From Buxus sempervirens (taxonomy: Eukaryota; Streptophyta; Magnoliopsida; Buxales; Buxaceae): 64,000 nt of DNA. Location: the NCBI GenBank assembly GCA_947561395.2, contig OX387183.1:42948901-43012900 (forward strand), written 5' to 3'. The notes under the pieces are model-generated. The model had not been told where the DNA came from. It saw only the letters and a program-made list of their open reading frames with translations, and ran no database searches. Of the stretch, positions 47,837 through 59,379 are shown in pieces (within the stretch, counting starts at the first letter, position 1; every line of letters begins with the position of its first letter). Both the position numbers and the translations under genes were made by a program.

Positions 47837-49600
47837 CTTGTGGATTTAAGCCTATTTGTGTATATTCATGCTTTTTCTTCACTTTTGAATGCTTGCTATT
47901 TTGCTTATTTTGTGAATATTGTTGTATCTTAAATCTGAATGGGATGTTTAAAATTTTTCATGGATAAGGGCATGGTCATGTTGCTTGATTTGGTTTAAGG
48001 GAAAAACCCACATTGTTATATGACTTTTGCTATATTATGTGTTAGCATGGGTTTTGGGGTTAGAATGCCATGAAAAATATACAATGTTGGAAATCTGGAA
48101 ATTTCAGGTTTGTCTTGGGTATTCAAGCATGTTTCCCATGAATAAAGTTTTTTTTGTGCTTAATGTGTGCTTTATGCCATGCTTGGGATTTTGGGGTATA
48201 AGGGATGCACTTTTGAGCATGAAAAATCTGGAAATTTTAATGTATTTTGGGGAGATCTCAAGCATATTTTACCTCATTGAAACACTTTGGTATCATGTCA
48301 AGTAATGCTAAAATTTTAGGCTCCAATTTGGGGTAGAAATGGTACACTTTGAGCACGAAAAAGAGCATGAAATCTGGAATTTTAGGAATGCTTTTGGGAT
48401 TTCAAGCATGCTTCCATGGTTTAATTGTTGTTTGTACAAATGACATGTTTTGTATAACACTTTTTGGGCATGTAATATTTTTTGTGCATATTTAGTTGTT
48501 TTGGTGCTTGCTTGCTGGTATTTAGCTTCATTATTTTGTCATATATGCCTTGGCTTGAAATTGAATGCATGGCTACGAAAAAGAGTGGCAAGGGGCTGGG
48601 ACGTTGTGAATGTTACCACAATTTTAAATTGCACTTGAAACAATTTGCACAGCGTACCCTTTACCTATTAGGAAGTTGAACCATAAATGTGTGTAGTTTG
48701 GCGCACCGAGGTCGTGACTTCGGAAAGCGAAAGTGAAAACATTTACCTTAGAATTTGGGTCAATGATGTGATGACAATGGGATCTGTGATTCTATTCCGG
48801 GCATCACTAGACTTGAGTTCTAAGTTGCCAATTAAGCCAAAACCCAAAAACCATACGCTTGAAGGTGGAGAAACACGTTTTCGGCTAAAAGCATACAATT
48901 GCGTTTGGTGAATTGAGTGTAAATGTGGGAAGGCCGTTTGCATGTTTTACAGGCCAAGGTATAATGTGAATACCATATTGAATGAAGGTAATACAAGGTG
49001 GCAAGGTAAAGCCATGTTCTTTTCATAAATTTGGGGAATTTTGCAAGTATGATGTCCAAGCCCAATTTGGGGCAAGTTTTGAAGGTCAAATTAAGGTGAA
49101 CATCAATTGGGAATGAAAAAAATCAAATCTGGTGAAAAAATGAGGCAAAAAGGGCCATTTCGGCAATAACCGGTAACTCAGGCCGGTTAATAACAACTCT
49201 GTTCATATCCGGTATATACTTCCGGATATAAAGGCATATGCGTGAATCCGGTTATGATGACCGGATACAATAAGGCATATTCTTATTCGGAATATTATAC
49301 CGGATACGTTCAAAAAATGCACAAATCGGCTGTTCAGCCCAAATTTTCAAAATAAAATGCCTAAAACACTGTGGATCATCCTTAGGAACCCCGAAAAGAA
49401 CATAAAAAAAATGTTCCAAAATACAAAAAAACAAAAAAAAAAACAAAAAAGAATAAAATAAAATATTCTTTCAGGATTTAACCTAAGTTTGAAAATCAAA
49501 GAGGAAACCAAGGTGTCATATTTTTTGACACCAACTCAACTCAAACATGTGTTAGTCAAACTTTTGAACTTGAAAACTGAGAAAATTCAGCAAATTTGAA
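47837..49600 (+). other. Leader region of the large element, first part
   Basis: No coding sequence recognised in 1.8 kb. Three similar blocks around 48.03-48.45 kb share GGAAATTT and TTTGAGCA phrases. A four-dyad array is at 49166-49307. Confidence 0.6.
49166..49307 (+). promoter_or_regulatory. Four-dyad array, 39-bp period (leader)
   Basis: Dyads start at 49166, 49205, 49244 and 49283, exactly every 39 bp. This copy is the most diverged (ATAACCGG, ATATCCGG, GAATCCGG and TTATTCGG left arms), but right arms CCGGATA are kept in three of four. There is no gene or clear TATA box close by. Confidence 0.65.
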
Positions 49601-49618
49601 GAGAAAAAAAAAAACCTT

Positions 49619-50915
49619 TGGTTGGTTATTTTTATCAATCAAATCAAAACATTTGTGGGATACTTGGAAGCCCTAGAATATTCCAAGACACCTTTGGTTG
49701 TTTATTTTTATCAATCAAATCAAAACATTTGTGGGATACTTGGAAGCCCTAGAATATTCCAAGACACCTTTGGTTGGTTATTTTTATCAATCAAATCAAA
49801 ACATTTGTGGGATACTTGGAAGCCCTAGAATATTCCAAGACACCTTTGGTTGGTTATTTTTATCAATCAAATCAAAAAATTTGGGACCCTTGGAAGCCCT
49901 AGAATATTCCATGAAAACCTTGGTTGGTTATTTTTATCAATCAAATCAAAAAAAAATTGGGATACTTGGAAGCCCTAGAATATTCCATGAAAACCTTGGT
50001 TGGTTATTCTTATCAATCAAATCAAAAAAAAATTGGGACCCTTGGAAGCCCTAGAATATTCCATGAAAACCTTGGTTGGTTATTTTTATCAATCAAACCA
50101 AAAAAAAAAAAAATTTGGGACCCTTGGAAGCCCTAGAATATTCCATGAAAACCTTGGTTGGTTATTTTTATCAATCAAATCAAAAAAAAATTTGGGACCC
50201 TTGGAAGCCCTAGAATATTCCATGAAAACCTTGGTTGGTCCTTTTTACCAATCAAGTCAAAAAAAGTGGGACCTCTGGAAGCCCTAGAATATTCCATGAA
50301 CCCTTGATTGGTCTCCTTTTTACCAATCAAATCAAATCAAAAATTGGGACCCTTGGAAGTCCTAGAATATTCCATAAAAAACCCTTGATTGGTCTCCTTT
50401 TTACCAATCAAGTCAAAAAAAATCGGGACCCTTGGAAGCCCTAGAATATTCCATAAAAACCTTGGTTGGTTATTTTTATCAATCAAATAAAAAAAAATTT
50501 GGGACCCTTGGAAGCCCTAGAATATTCCATGAAAACCTTGGTTGGTTATTCTTATCAATCAAATCAAAAAAAATTGGGACCCTTGGAAGCCCTAGAATAT
50601 TCCATGAAAACCTTGGTTGGTTATTTTTATCAATCAAACCAAAAAAAAAAAAATTTGGGACCCTTGGAAGCCCTAGAATATTCCATGAAAACCTTGGTTG
50701 GTTATTTTTATCAATCAAATCAAAAAAAAATTTGGGACCCTTGGAAGCCCTAGAATATTCCATGAAAACCTTGGTTGGTTATTTTTATCAATCAAATCAA
50801 AAAATTGGGACCCTTGGAAGCCCTAGAATATTCCATGAAAACCTTGGTTGGTTATTTTTATCAATCAAATCAAAAAAAAATTGGGACCCTGGGAAGCCCT
50901 AGAATATTCCAACAC
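49619..50915 (+). repeat. Tandem array, about 76-bp unit, 17 copies
   Basis: Each unit contains GGTTGGTTATTTTTATCAAT, an A-run of 4-13 bases, GGGACCCTTGGAAGCC and CTAGAATATTCCATGAAAA. The first units have GGGATACTTGG. A run of consecutive variants at about 49.99-50.22 kb recurs in the same order at about 50.53-50.76 kb, showing duplication of a multi-unit block. An A-rich tract closes the array at 50.96 kb. Confidence 0.95.
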
Positions 50916-51130
50916 AAAATCAAAACAACAAAAAAAAAAAAAAAAAAAAAAAAACAACAAAATTTTTTTTGGACTGGTGTTCACCTGACCTATCTGTCTA
51001 CATGTATAAGGGTGTGTTTCAAATTAAATTGAAGCTGACTTATGTCTTTGTTTTTCTTAGTCAGGTACATTCAACCCAGGTGCACTTATTTGCAGTCATT
51101 GCTCCCGTGACCAGATCCAAAGCAAGAGCC

Positions 51131-54100
51131 ATGAATACTGAAGAGAACCAAGCCCAAGCTACCATCCCCACTCAGGACTTTACTCAGCTGCAGGAGCAAG
51201 TGGCCGGTCTGGCCAAAATTCTGGGAGACTTACTGGCGGCTCAAGCCCAGCAGGCCCAAGCCCAAAATCAGGCGTCGACTTCTCATCCGGCACCACCACC
51301 TCAGGCCTATATTCCGCCTCCGGCTCAGCCCATGCCTGAGCCCATTTCTGAACCAGTCCCTGAACCCATTCTGATCAGGGAAAATACAGTAGAGTCTGAG
51401 AAAGAGCTAGAAAAAGAAAAGGCTAGGGATGAGATGGAAAAGAAAATGCTGCTCAGGATAGAGAGGATCCAGGCGGAGTTGAAGGAAGTGAAGGGGGGAG
51501 GCAGCCATGCAGGCACCACCTTCGAGGACCTATGCATGTACCCGGACGTCTGTCTACCGGCTAAGTTCAGGTGCCCAGACTTCGATAAATTTGATGGCAC
51601 GGGCTGCCCATTGAGCCATCTGAAATTATACTGCGGGGCCCTGTGCCAGTTTGGCCGGGATGATGGCATACTGATCCAACTCTTTCAAAGGAGTCTAACC
51701 GGGTCAGCCCTTCGGTGGTTCGCTACAGTGGACCATGGAAGAATCAGGAGGTGGAAGGACCTAGCCGACGCTTTCCTGGACCAATATAAGTTCAACTCTG
51801 AGATCGTGCCGGACCGGTACGACATGATGAGGATGACCAAGGGGAAGGATGAACCGGTACGGCAGTACGCCAAGAGATGGAGAGAGGCCGCCTCCCAGGT
51901 CAGGCCACCTATGCAAGAGCCGGAGATGATCTCCACATTTCTGGGCACACTGGGCCAGCCCTTCTACAACCATCTGGTGGGTCAGATAACCACCAACTTT
52001 GCAGCCCTGGTACAGGTAGCGGACCGGATTGAAGAAGGGGTCAGGTCAGGACGGCTGATAGACTACTCTACTCTGACTGGGCAGTCTGAGTCCTCGGCCT
52101 CCATGGCCCAGAAGAAAGGGGCCGGATTCAAAAAGACGGGGGCCCGAAAGGAAGGGGAGGTGAACCTAGTCCAGGCTCCTCCGGCCAAGAAGCCACTGCA
52201 CGTCAGCATCTCTGCACCCCAACAGGCCCAGCAGGCCCAGCAGTTGTACCAGACCCCGCTGAATGTCAACTTCTCCCCTTCTGTGCCAGCTAACACAAGG
52301 AGGACTTTTTCTAAGGAGGAGCGGGATGCCTGGTTCGCAGCAAGAAAGAACCGGGTTTTCACCCCTCTACCCATATCGCTGTCCCAACTACTGCCAACCC
52401 TGCTGAAAGGGGAATACTTGACTCTGAAGGAGCCTAACCCAAATGCCCCGAAGGGGAGAAATTTTGACACATCGGTCACCTGTGATTTCCACATGGGTGC
52501 ACCGGGGCATTCTACCGATAACTGCTGGGTGCTGAAGCATGCGGTCCAGGACCTATTGGACCAGAAGGCTTTGGTCTTTAACACTGCTGCACCGGCCCCG
52601 TCCGGGAATGATATTGGGCAGAACCCTCTGCCGTACCACAATGGGGCAGGCGCATCCAACTCCATCACTGCCATATTCACCACGAGAAGGGCCTTTGACC
52701 CATCTCAGCTTATAGCCCCTGTGGGGACTACAGTCCAGGTCCGATTCTTCCCAGAGGAGGACGAAGAGGAGATCAACATGGTCTCCCAAAAAAATAATCT
52801 TGCTGCTGAGGACATAAGCTCCTCCTTAAACCGGGTCTCTTCTCTGATGGCCCAGATAAATACTGCAAGGCCCCCACTGGTCTTCAATTGCAGTCCACCC
52901 ATTTGCTCCCCATCCAAGCCGTCTAAGGCTCCACTGGTCATCAATCTTCACCCCACCACTGCTTCCATCACTTCTTCTGTCCCCACAAATTCCAAACTTC
53001 AACCCTTGGTTGTAAATATGCAGCCAGCCCATACTATCCCTAAACCGGCTCATACATCCTGGTCCAAACTCCAGCCATTAGTGGTTAACATCCCTAAACT
53101 ATCCTATTCTGAGGCCGCTGTACCATGGAATTACAGCGAGGGAATCACGGCTACGGTTCCAACGGTTAGAAACCTGAACCAGGAGGAGGTGAACCTCATG
53201 ACGAGGTCGGGGAGATGTGCAGGGGGTGAAGAGAAAGAAAAAGAGACAGAAGTAAAGAAAGAAAAAAAAGAAAATGAAGAAAAAAGAAAACAGAAGGGAA
53301 AAAATAAAGTGGGAGAAGACACCCCCCAGGGTGCAGAAAATGAGGCAGCAGACCTCATAAAAATAATAAAGAAAAGTGAATTCAATCTTGTGGATCAGCT
53401 AAACAAGGTCCCGGCCCAGATTTCAATACTGGGCCTTTTGCTGAATTCCGAAAAGCATAGGGATGCATTGTTAAGGGTGCTACAGAGTGCACACGTATCC
53501 CAGACCATCGATCCAGACCAGCTTGGCAAAATGGTTGGTCAAATCTTGTCACATAATGTGATAAGTTTCTCAGAAGGTGAGATCAGCCCAGGTGGGTGTT
53601 ATCATGTGGACCCTTTGCACATCACTGTGCTTTGTAAGGGCTGTATGGTTGCACGGGTTTTAATTGACAACGGGTCAGCGTTAAACGTTTGCCCGTTAAT
53701 CACTTTTACCAAGCTGGGTCTGGACCAGTCAAGGATCAAAAGAAATGGGCGGATAGTAAGGGCTTTTGATAGCTCCAAGACCCACTCCCTAGGGGAGATT
53801 GAACTGCCGGTCACAATTGGGCCGAATATCTTTAACATCACATTTGAGGTGATGGATATACCCGCAGCCTTCAATCTGCTCCTAGGAAGGCCGTGGATAC
53901 ATTCGGCTAGGGCAATACCATCCACGCTCCACCAAAGGGTGAAATATGTAAGAGGGCAAAGGGTGATAACAGTCCTAGCCAAAAACTTGGTGCCGCCCAT
54001 TGTGTCACCTGATGTACCATTAATCAATGTGGACTTGACTGTCGACAAGATTGCATTCCACTCATTTCAATTTGAGGCGGTAAATTACATACCTGGGGGT

Positions 54101-54154
54101 GTGAGAAAAAGAAAGAAAAGGGGACCACTGCAGAAAGGATGGTCAAGAAAGTGA
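51131..54154 (+). mobile_element. gag-protease of the large element
   Basis: Encodes capsid and protease. The ATG at 51131 (MNTEENQAQATIP) follows an acceptor-like TTTTTCTTAG at 51060. Parts: a Pro/Gln-rich N-terminus, a charged coil near 51.4 kb, capsid core (AKFRCPDFDKFDGTGCP, IQLFQRSLTGSALRWF, RQYAKRWREAASQVRP, TFLGTLGQPFYNHL), a zinc-knuckle-like FHMGAPGHSTDNCW near 52.5 kb, a Lys/Glu-rich linker at 53.2-53.3 kb, and a protease-like part with VLIDNGSALNVCPL near 53.66 kb and NLLLGRPWIH near 53.88 kb. The frame is open throughout. Confidence 0.88.
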
Positions 54155-57100
54155 TGGAGAAATACCACTTTCACCCAGGGAAAGGCCTGGGGATCAATCT
54201 GCAAGGGATGGTGGAGCCAATCACGGCTAAGAAACTGATCCCCAAGGGAGGGTTGGGCTTCAAGCCCAGAGGCTGGAGAAGAATGAAATATGAAGAAGGG
54301 GAGAGCAGAAGCAAAGGAAAACTCCCGCATCTGAGGGTGAACTTTCCAAAACCCTCCTACATAATCCAAATTTCTCCTCCCATGGACCAGTCCAAGCCTC
54401 CATACCGAAACATTAACCCATTTCAAAAGCCTTTTGTTTCGGCCCTACAACCCTATAACCCATCTCCAATACTGGGAGCAACAGATGGGCCTGGACCACA
54501 GCCCGAGCAGCAGGTGGACTTTTCTGAAGATGTTGGTGCATTCTTCGCCATGACGGAAGGCGAAAAGACAAGGGCAGACATGGAACTGCCGTTTATTGAC
54601 TGGGCCGCTGTAAAGGTTCCAGGCAAGGTCATTTCTGAACTGGGCCCCGTAGCAGAAAAGGGCAGTACCCACCCGGTGATGATGGCATCGGATGCTGGGC
54701 TTGAGGAGCAGGCTTTCCCTATTTCCCCTGCTCCCCAAAATTTTGTACTGAACAATTGGGAGGAAACTCCCCTTACCTTTGAAGCAGCGTTAGTTCGGCA
54801 AACTGACGCGGCTTCCAAAAAAAAACTCCAATAGTGGAATGCCATTTCCCTGAAGGTTCTAATGGGCCATCGTCTTCAGGGGAATTATGTTTAGAAGGCC
54901 CACAAAAAACCCAAAAAGATTTTTCTATTTTTTCTAGAAAATTTAAATTTTTCAAAAAGGTCCAAACCACTTATGAACCATATAATCAGACCGAATTGGA
55001 CCAGGTTGAATATGACTTCGACCTTGAGCTCGACTTTGATCTCATGGGGATCGAAGAAGAGATCGAGGTCGAAGAAGAAGACGTTCCAAAAGAAATTGAA
55101 TACCAATTGGAACGTCATGAAAAGGGGGTCCAACCTAATATTGAGGAGACCATATCCATAAACCTTGGGACCAAAGATGACCCAAAAATTGTGAAAATCG
55201 GGTTGTGCTTGTCTGCTGTGCAGAAAAATGAAATGTCACAGTTCTTGGCAGACTATAAAGATGTGTTTGCTTGGTCGTATCGGGACATGCCGGGGTTGGA
55301 CACTGACATGGTGGTGCACAAGTTGCCAATTTTGCCAGGGGTTAAGCCGATTAAGCAGAAGCTGAGAAGATTGAAGCCTGAATGGACCTTGAAGGTCAAG
55401 GACGAAGTGGTCAAACAATTTCAAGCCGGATTTTTGGCAGTCTCTACGTACCCGGAGTGGCTCGCAAACATAGTACCGGTACCAAAGAAGGACGGGAAGG
55501 TCCGAATGTGCGTAGACTATAGAGACTTGAACAGGGCAAGCCCAAAGGACGATTTTCTGCTTCCACACATCGACATTCTGGTCGATAATACTGCGGTACA
55601 TAGCCTGTTTTCCTTCATGGATGGTTTATCGGGATATAATCAGATCAAGATGGCTAAGGAGGATCAAGAGAAAACAGCATTTATCACACCTTGGAGCACA
55701 TTCCACTATACAGTCATGCCGTTTGGGCTTAAGAACGCTGGGGCAACATACCAGCGGGCCATGACTGCACTATTTCATGACATGATCCATAAGGAGATGG
55801 AAGTCTACGTGGATGATATGATTGTCAAATCATGCAAAGAGGAGGACCACTTGATCAATCTGAAGAAAGTATTCGATCGGCTCAGGAAGTACAGTCTACG
55901 GCTTAACCCGGCTAAGTGCATCTTTGGGGCTACATCAGGGAAATTACTGGGGTTTATAGTGAGCTGAAGAGGAATTGAAATTGACCCGGCTAAAGCCAAG
56001 GCCATAATTGAAATGCCAGCACCCCGAACCGAGAAGGAGGTTTGTGGTTTTCTTGGAAGGATTCAATACATAAGCCGGTTCATAGCACAGCTCACTGCTA
56101 TCTGTGAACCGATTTTCAAGCTTCTAAGGAAAGATAACCCTACGGTCTGGAATGAGGACTGCCAGCAGGCATTTGACACAATAAAGAGGTATTTGCTAAA
56201 CCCACCTGTGCTAGTGCCACCAACTCCAGGAAGACCACTGATCCTGTACTTGTCAGTGTTGGAAACGTCGATGGGATGTGTCTTGGGGCAACATGATGAG
56301 ACTGGTAGAAAAGAAAGGGCAATTTACTATCTGAGTAAAAAATTCACAGAATATGAAGCTAAGTACTCATCATTGGAGAAGACTTGCTGTGCTCTAGTGT
56401 GGGCCACTCAGAGGCTAAGGCATTATTTCCTTAGTCACTCCACACTATTGATATCCCGGATGGACCCGCTGAAATATTTATTTGAGAAACCAGCACTGAC
56501 TGGCAGGACGGCAAAGTGGCAACTACTATTGTCCGAGTTTGACCTCACATACATCACCCAGAAGGCGATCAAGGGTCAAGCCATAGCTGATCACCTGGCT
56601 GCACATCCTCTGCCAGAATATCAACCCTTGAAGACCAACTTCCCAGATGAGGCAATTCTGTACACTGAAGAGGAGGACAATGAGGGTTCTTGGCAGATGT
56701 TCTTTGATGGGGCCGCCAATATGAATGGGAACGGAATAGGGGCACTCTTGGTTAAACCAGATGGTTCACACATCCCGATTGCAGTAAAGCTGAGATTCCA
56801 GTGCACCAATAACATAGCAGAATATGAGGCATGCATAATTGGATTGCAAGCAGCCATGGATCATGGAGTAGAGGAACTTGACGTATACGGGGATTCGAGT
56901 CTTATCATCTTCCAAACAACTGGTGAGTGGAAAACCAAGGATCACAAATTGATCCCCTATCACCAGTATTTGGAAGAAATAAGCACCAATTTCACTCGAA
57001 TTTCCTTCAACTATATGCCAAGGGCCAAAAATCAGTTTTCGGATGCTCTAGCAACCTTGGCTTCAATGGTCAGCATACCAGAAGGGGTAGACATCAAACC

Positions 57101-58421
57101 ACTGGAAATTGAGGTCCGAGATGAACCAGCTTATTGTCTCGTTCTAGAGGGAGCACCAGAAGAAGAAGCTCCGTGGTTTCAAGATATCAAAAATTTCTTG
57201 AACAATCGGAGTTTGCCAGAAAATGCCACTGCTACTGAGAAGAGGACAATACAGAGATTGGCTGGTCAATTTCTGCTAAGTGGTGGACATGTGTACAAGA
57301 GGTCACATAATGACATTCTGCTAAGATGCGTAGCCAAGGCTGAATCGGAAAGGTTAATCGAGACGGTACATGGAGGAGTCTGTGGGCCCCATATGAGTGG
57401 ACACATGTTGGCTAAGAAGGTCCTGAGTCTAGGATATTACTGGACGACCATGGAGCATGATTGCTGTATACATGTTAGGAGGTGCCATCAATGCCAAATA
57501 TATGCAGATAACAAGCATGCACCCCCAGGCGAGCTGCACAACATGACATCACCCTGGCCCTTCTCCATGTGGGGCATAGATGTCATTGGCATGATTTCAC
57601 CTAAGGCATCAAACGGACATAGATTCATCCTGGTGGCCATTGACTATTTCACTAAGTGGGTGGAAGCAGCTTCATATGCGAACATCACAAGCAACCATGT
57701 TATTAAATTTTTGAAGCACAATATCATTTGTCGCTATGGACTGCCAAGTGCCATAGTATCAGACAATGCTTCAAATATTAAGAACAAGGACATGAAGAAA
57801 ATGTGTGAACAGTTTCAGATCACCCACCACAAGTCAGCTCCGTATAGACCAAAGATGAACGGGGCATTGGAAGCAGCCAACAAGAATATAAAGAAAATCA
57901 TTCAGAAGATGGTAGTAAGTTACAAAGATTGGCATGAAATGCTACCACTTGCTCTACATGCCTACAGAACCTCGATCCGAACTTCAACTGGGGCAACCCC
58001 GTACTCCCTAGTCTATGGGATGGAAGCAGTCTTACCCGTGGAAGTGGAAATCCCATCACTCCGAGTGCACATGGAAACAGAACTAGAAGAAGCCGAATGG
58101 GTCCAGTCGAGACATGATCAACTTAACCTGATAGAAGAAAAGCGGTTGAAAGCGCTTTGCCATGGACAGTTGTACCAGAAGAGAATGGCCCGGGCCTACA
58201 ATAAGAAAGTGAGGCCCAGAACTTTCCAAGAAGGAAACTTAGTGCTAAAGAAAATTCTACCATTTTTGGAAGATCCTCGTGGTAAGTTCAAGCCCAATTG
58301 GGAAGGCCCATATGTCGTCAAGAAAGTCCTATCAGGGGGAGCAATCATCTTAGCAGAAATGGATGGGTCAGATTTTCCTGAGCCCATTAACTCTGATGCG
58401 GTAAAAAGGTATTTTCCTTGA
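54139..58421 (+). mobile_element. G-patch and pol region of the large element
   Basis: Starts overlapping the end of gag-protease in another frame. In order: a G-patch-like part (FHPGKGLGINLQG then KGGLGFKP) near 54.2 kb; an acidic linker; reverse transcriptase (PEWLANIVPVPKKDGKVRMC, FMDGLSGYNQIK, YVDDMI) at about 55.2-56.1 kb; RNase H (YLSVLETSMGCVLGQ) at 56.2-56.6 kb; a second RNase H (MFFDGAANMNGNG, EYEACIIGL, YGDSSLI) at 56.7-57.1 kb; and integrase (CHQCQIY, GIDVIG, SDNAS, HLKSAPYRP-like) at 57.3-58.4 kb, ending AVKRYFP. Change of frame between gag-pro and pol is usual for this group. Nearly whole, about one to three breaks. Confidence 0.9.
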
Positions 58422-59379
58422 GTGAATATTTCTAGAAAATGATCCGAGGCCATTTTTCTTTATTTCCTTCAAAAATTTTAATCCCTAGTCTAGCCAAGTT
58501 GAGCCGGCTCGTTTCTTTGATAAACCCAAACCGGATTTACAGTCTTAAATTGGGGCAAAGCCAAGTGGGGCAAAGCCAAGTGGGGCAAAGTAAGGAAAGA
58601 AAAAGAAAAAGAGAGGAAAAGCAATGGAAATGGCAAATGAAAGCCAAGTGTGAAAAAGATGCAAAAAAATGCAATTTAGGGGAAAAATGGTTAAATTCAT
58701 CATGACTGTAAGTCCGGTTGACCTATTTCCACACTTGAAAATTTTTTGGGCCTTTAATACCCTTTCTTTCATAAACTGAGCCTAGCCTTTATTTCGTCCT
58801 ATGTTTAAGCCCTCGGTGATCTTAGCTTGTTCATTTAAATATCAGAGTAAGATGGGTGATGACGGAATTCAGAAGCCGGCCCTAGTGAAAACCGTAACTG
58901 GCGCTAGGGGCAATATTGGCAAAAAGGCAAAAAGAAAAAAAATAAGAAAAATGAAAGAAAATCAGAGGTTGAGTTGATCATGGAAATCTGAGATTGAAGC
59001 AAAATCGGCATGAGCAGAATGGGGCAGTTTTGGCAGTTGGGGATGACTCTAAAGGTCCTAAGATGGACGGTTCTGATCCCTCAGTATTTTGTGGACTACC
59101 CTTTTCATTATTTAACCTGGTTCTAATTCCTTTAATTATAGGTGATTAAGTGCATGGATCAAATTTCAAAAAAATACAAAAAAAAAATATAAAAAGGAAA
59201 AATTATACTTTGGCCAGTGATGAGAAATCAAATACTTTTCATAAAACCTTTGTTTTTACAAGCATCTGAGCATTCTGAGGCCCATAATATAAAAACTTTA
59301 TTTTGAATTAAATCCTTCGTATTTCCACTATTGGAGTTCAATTTTGTACAAAGGTATGAAAAATGTGCAGGAAATAAAG
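58422..59379. other. Non-coding region between convergent pol and antisense gene
   Basis: 960 bp with no gene. It contains three GGGGCAAAGCCAAGT-type repeats near 58.55 kb, an A-rich stretch near 59.17 kb, and the inverted counterpart of 17830-18778. Transcripts from both sides would end here. Confidence 0.65.

Noticed and set aside
49619-50915. Several overlapping frames of repeated GSPRIFHENLGWLFLSIK-type peptides
   Set aside because: Translation of the 76-bp tandem array in all frames, because the unit length and A-runs rarely create stops. No gene signals.
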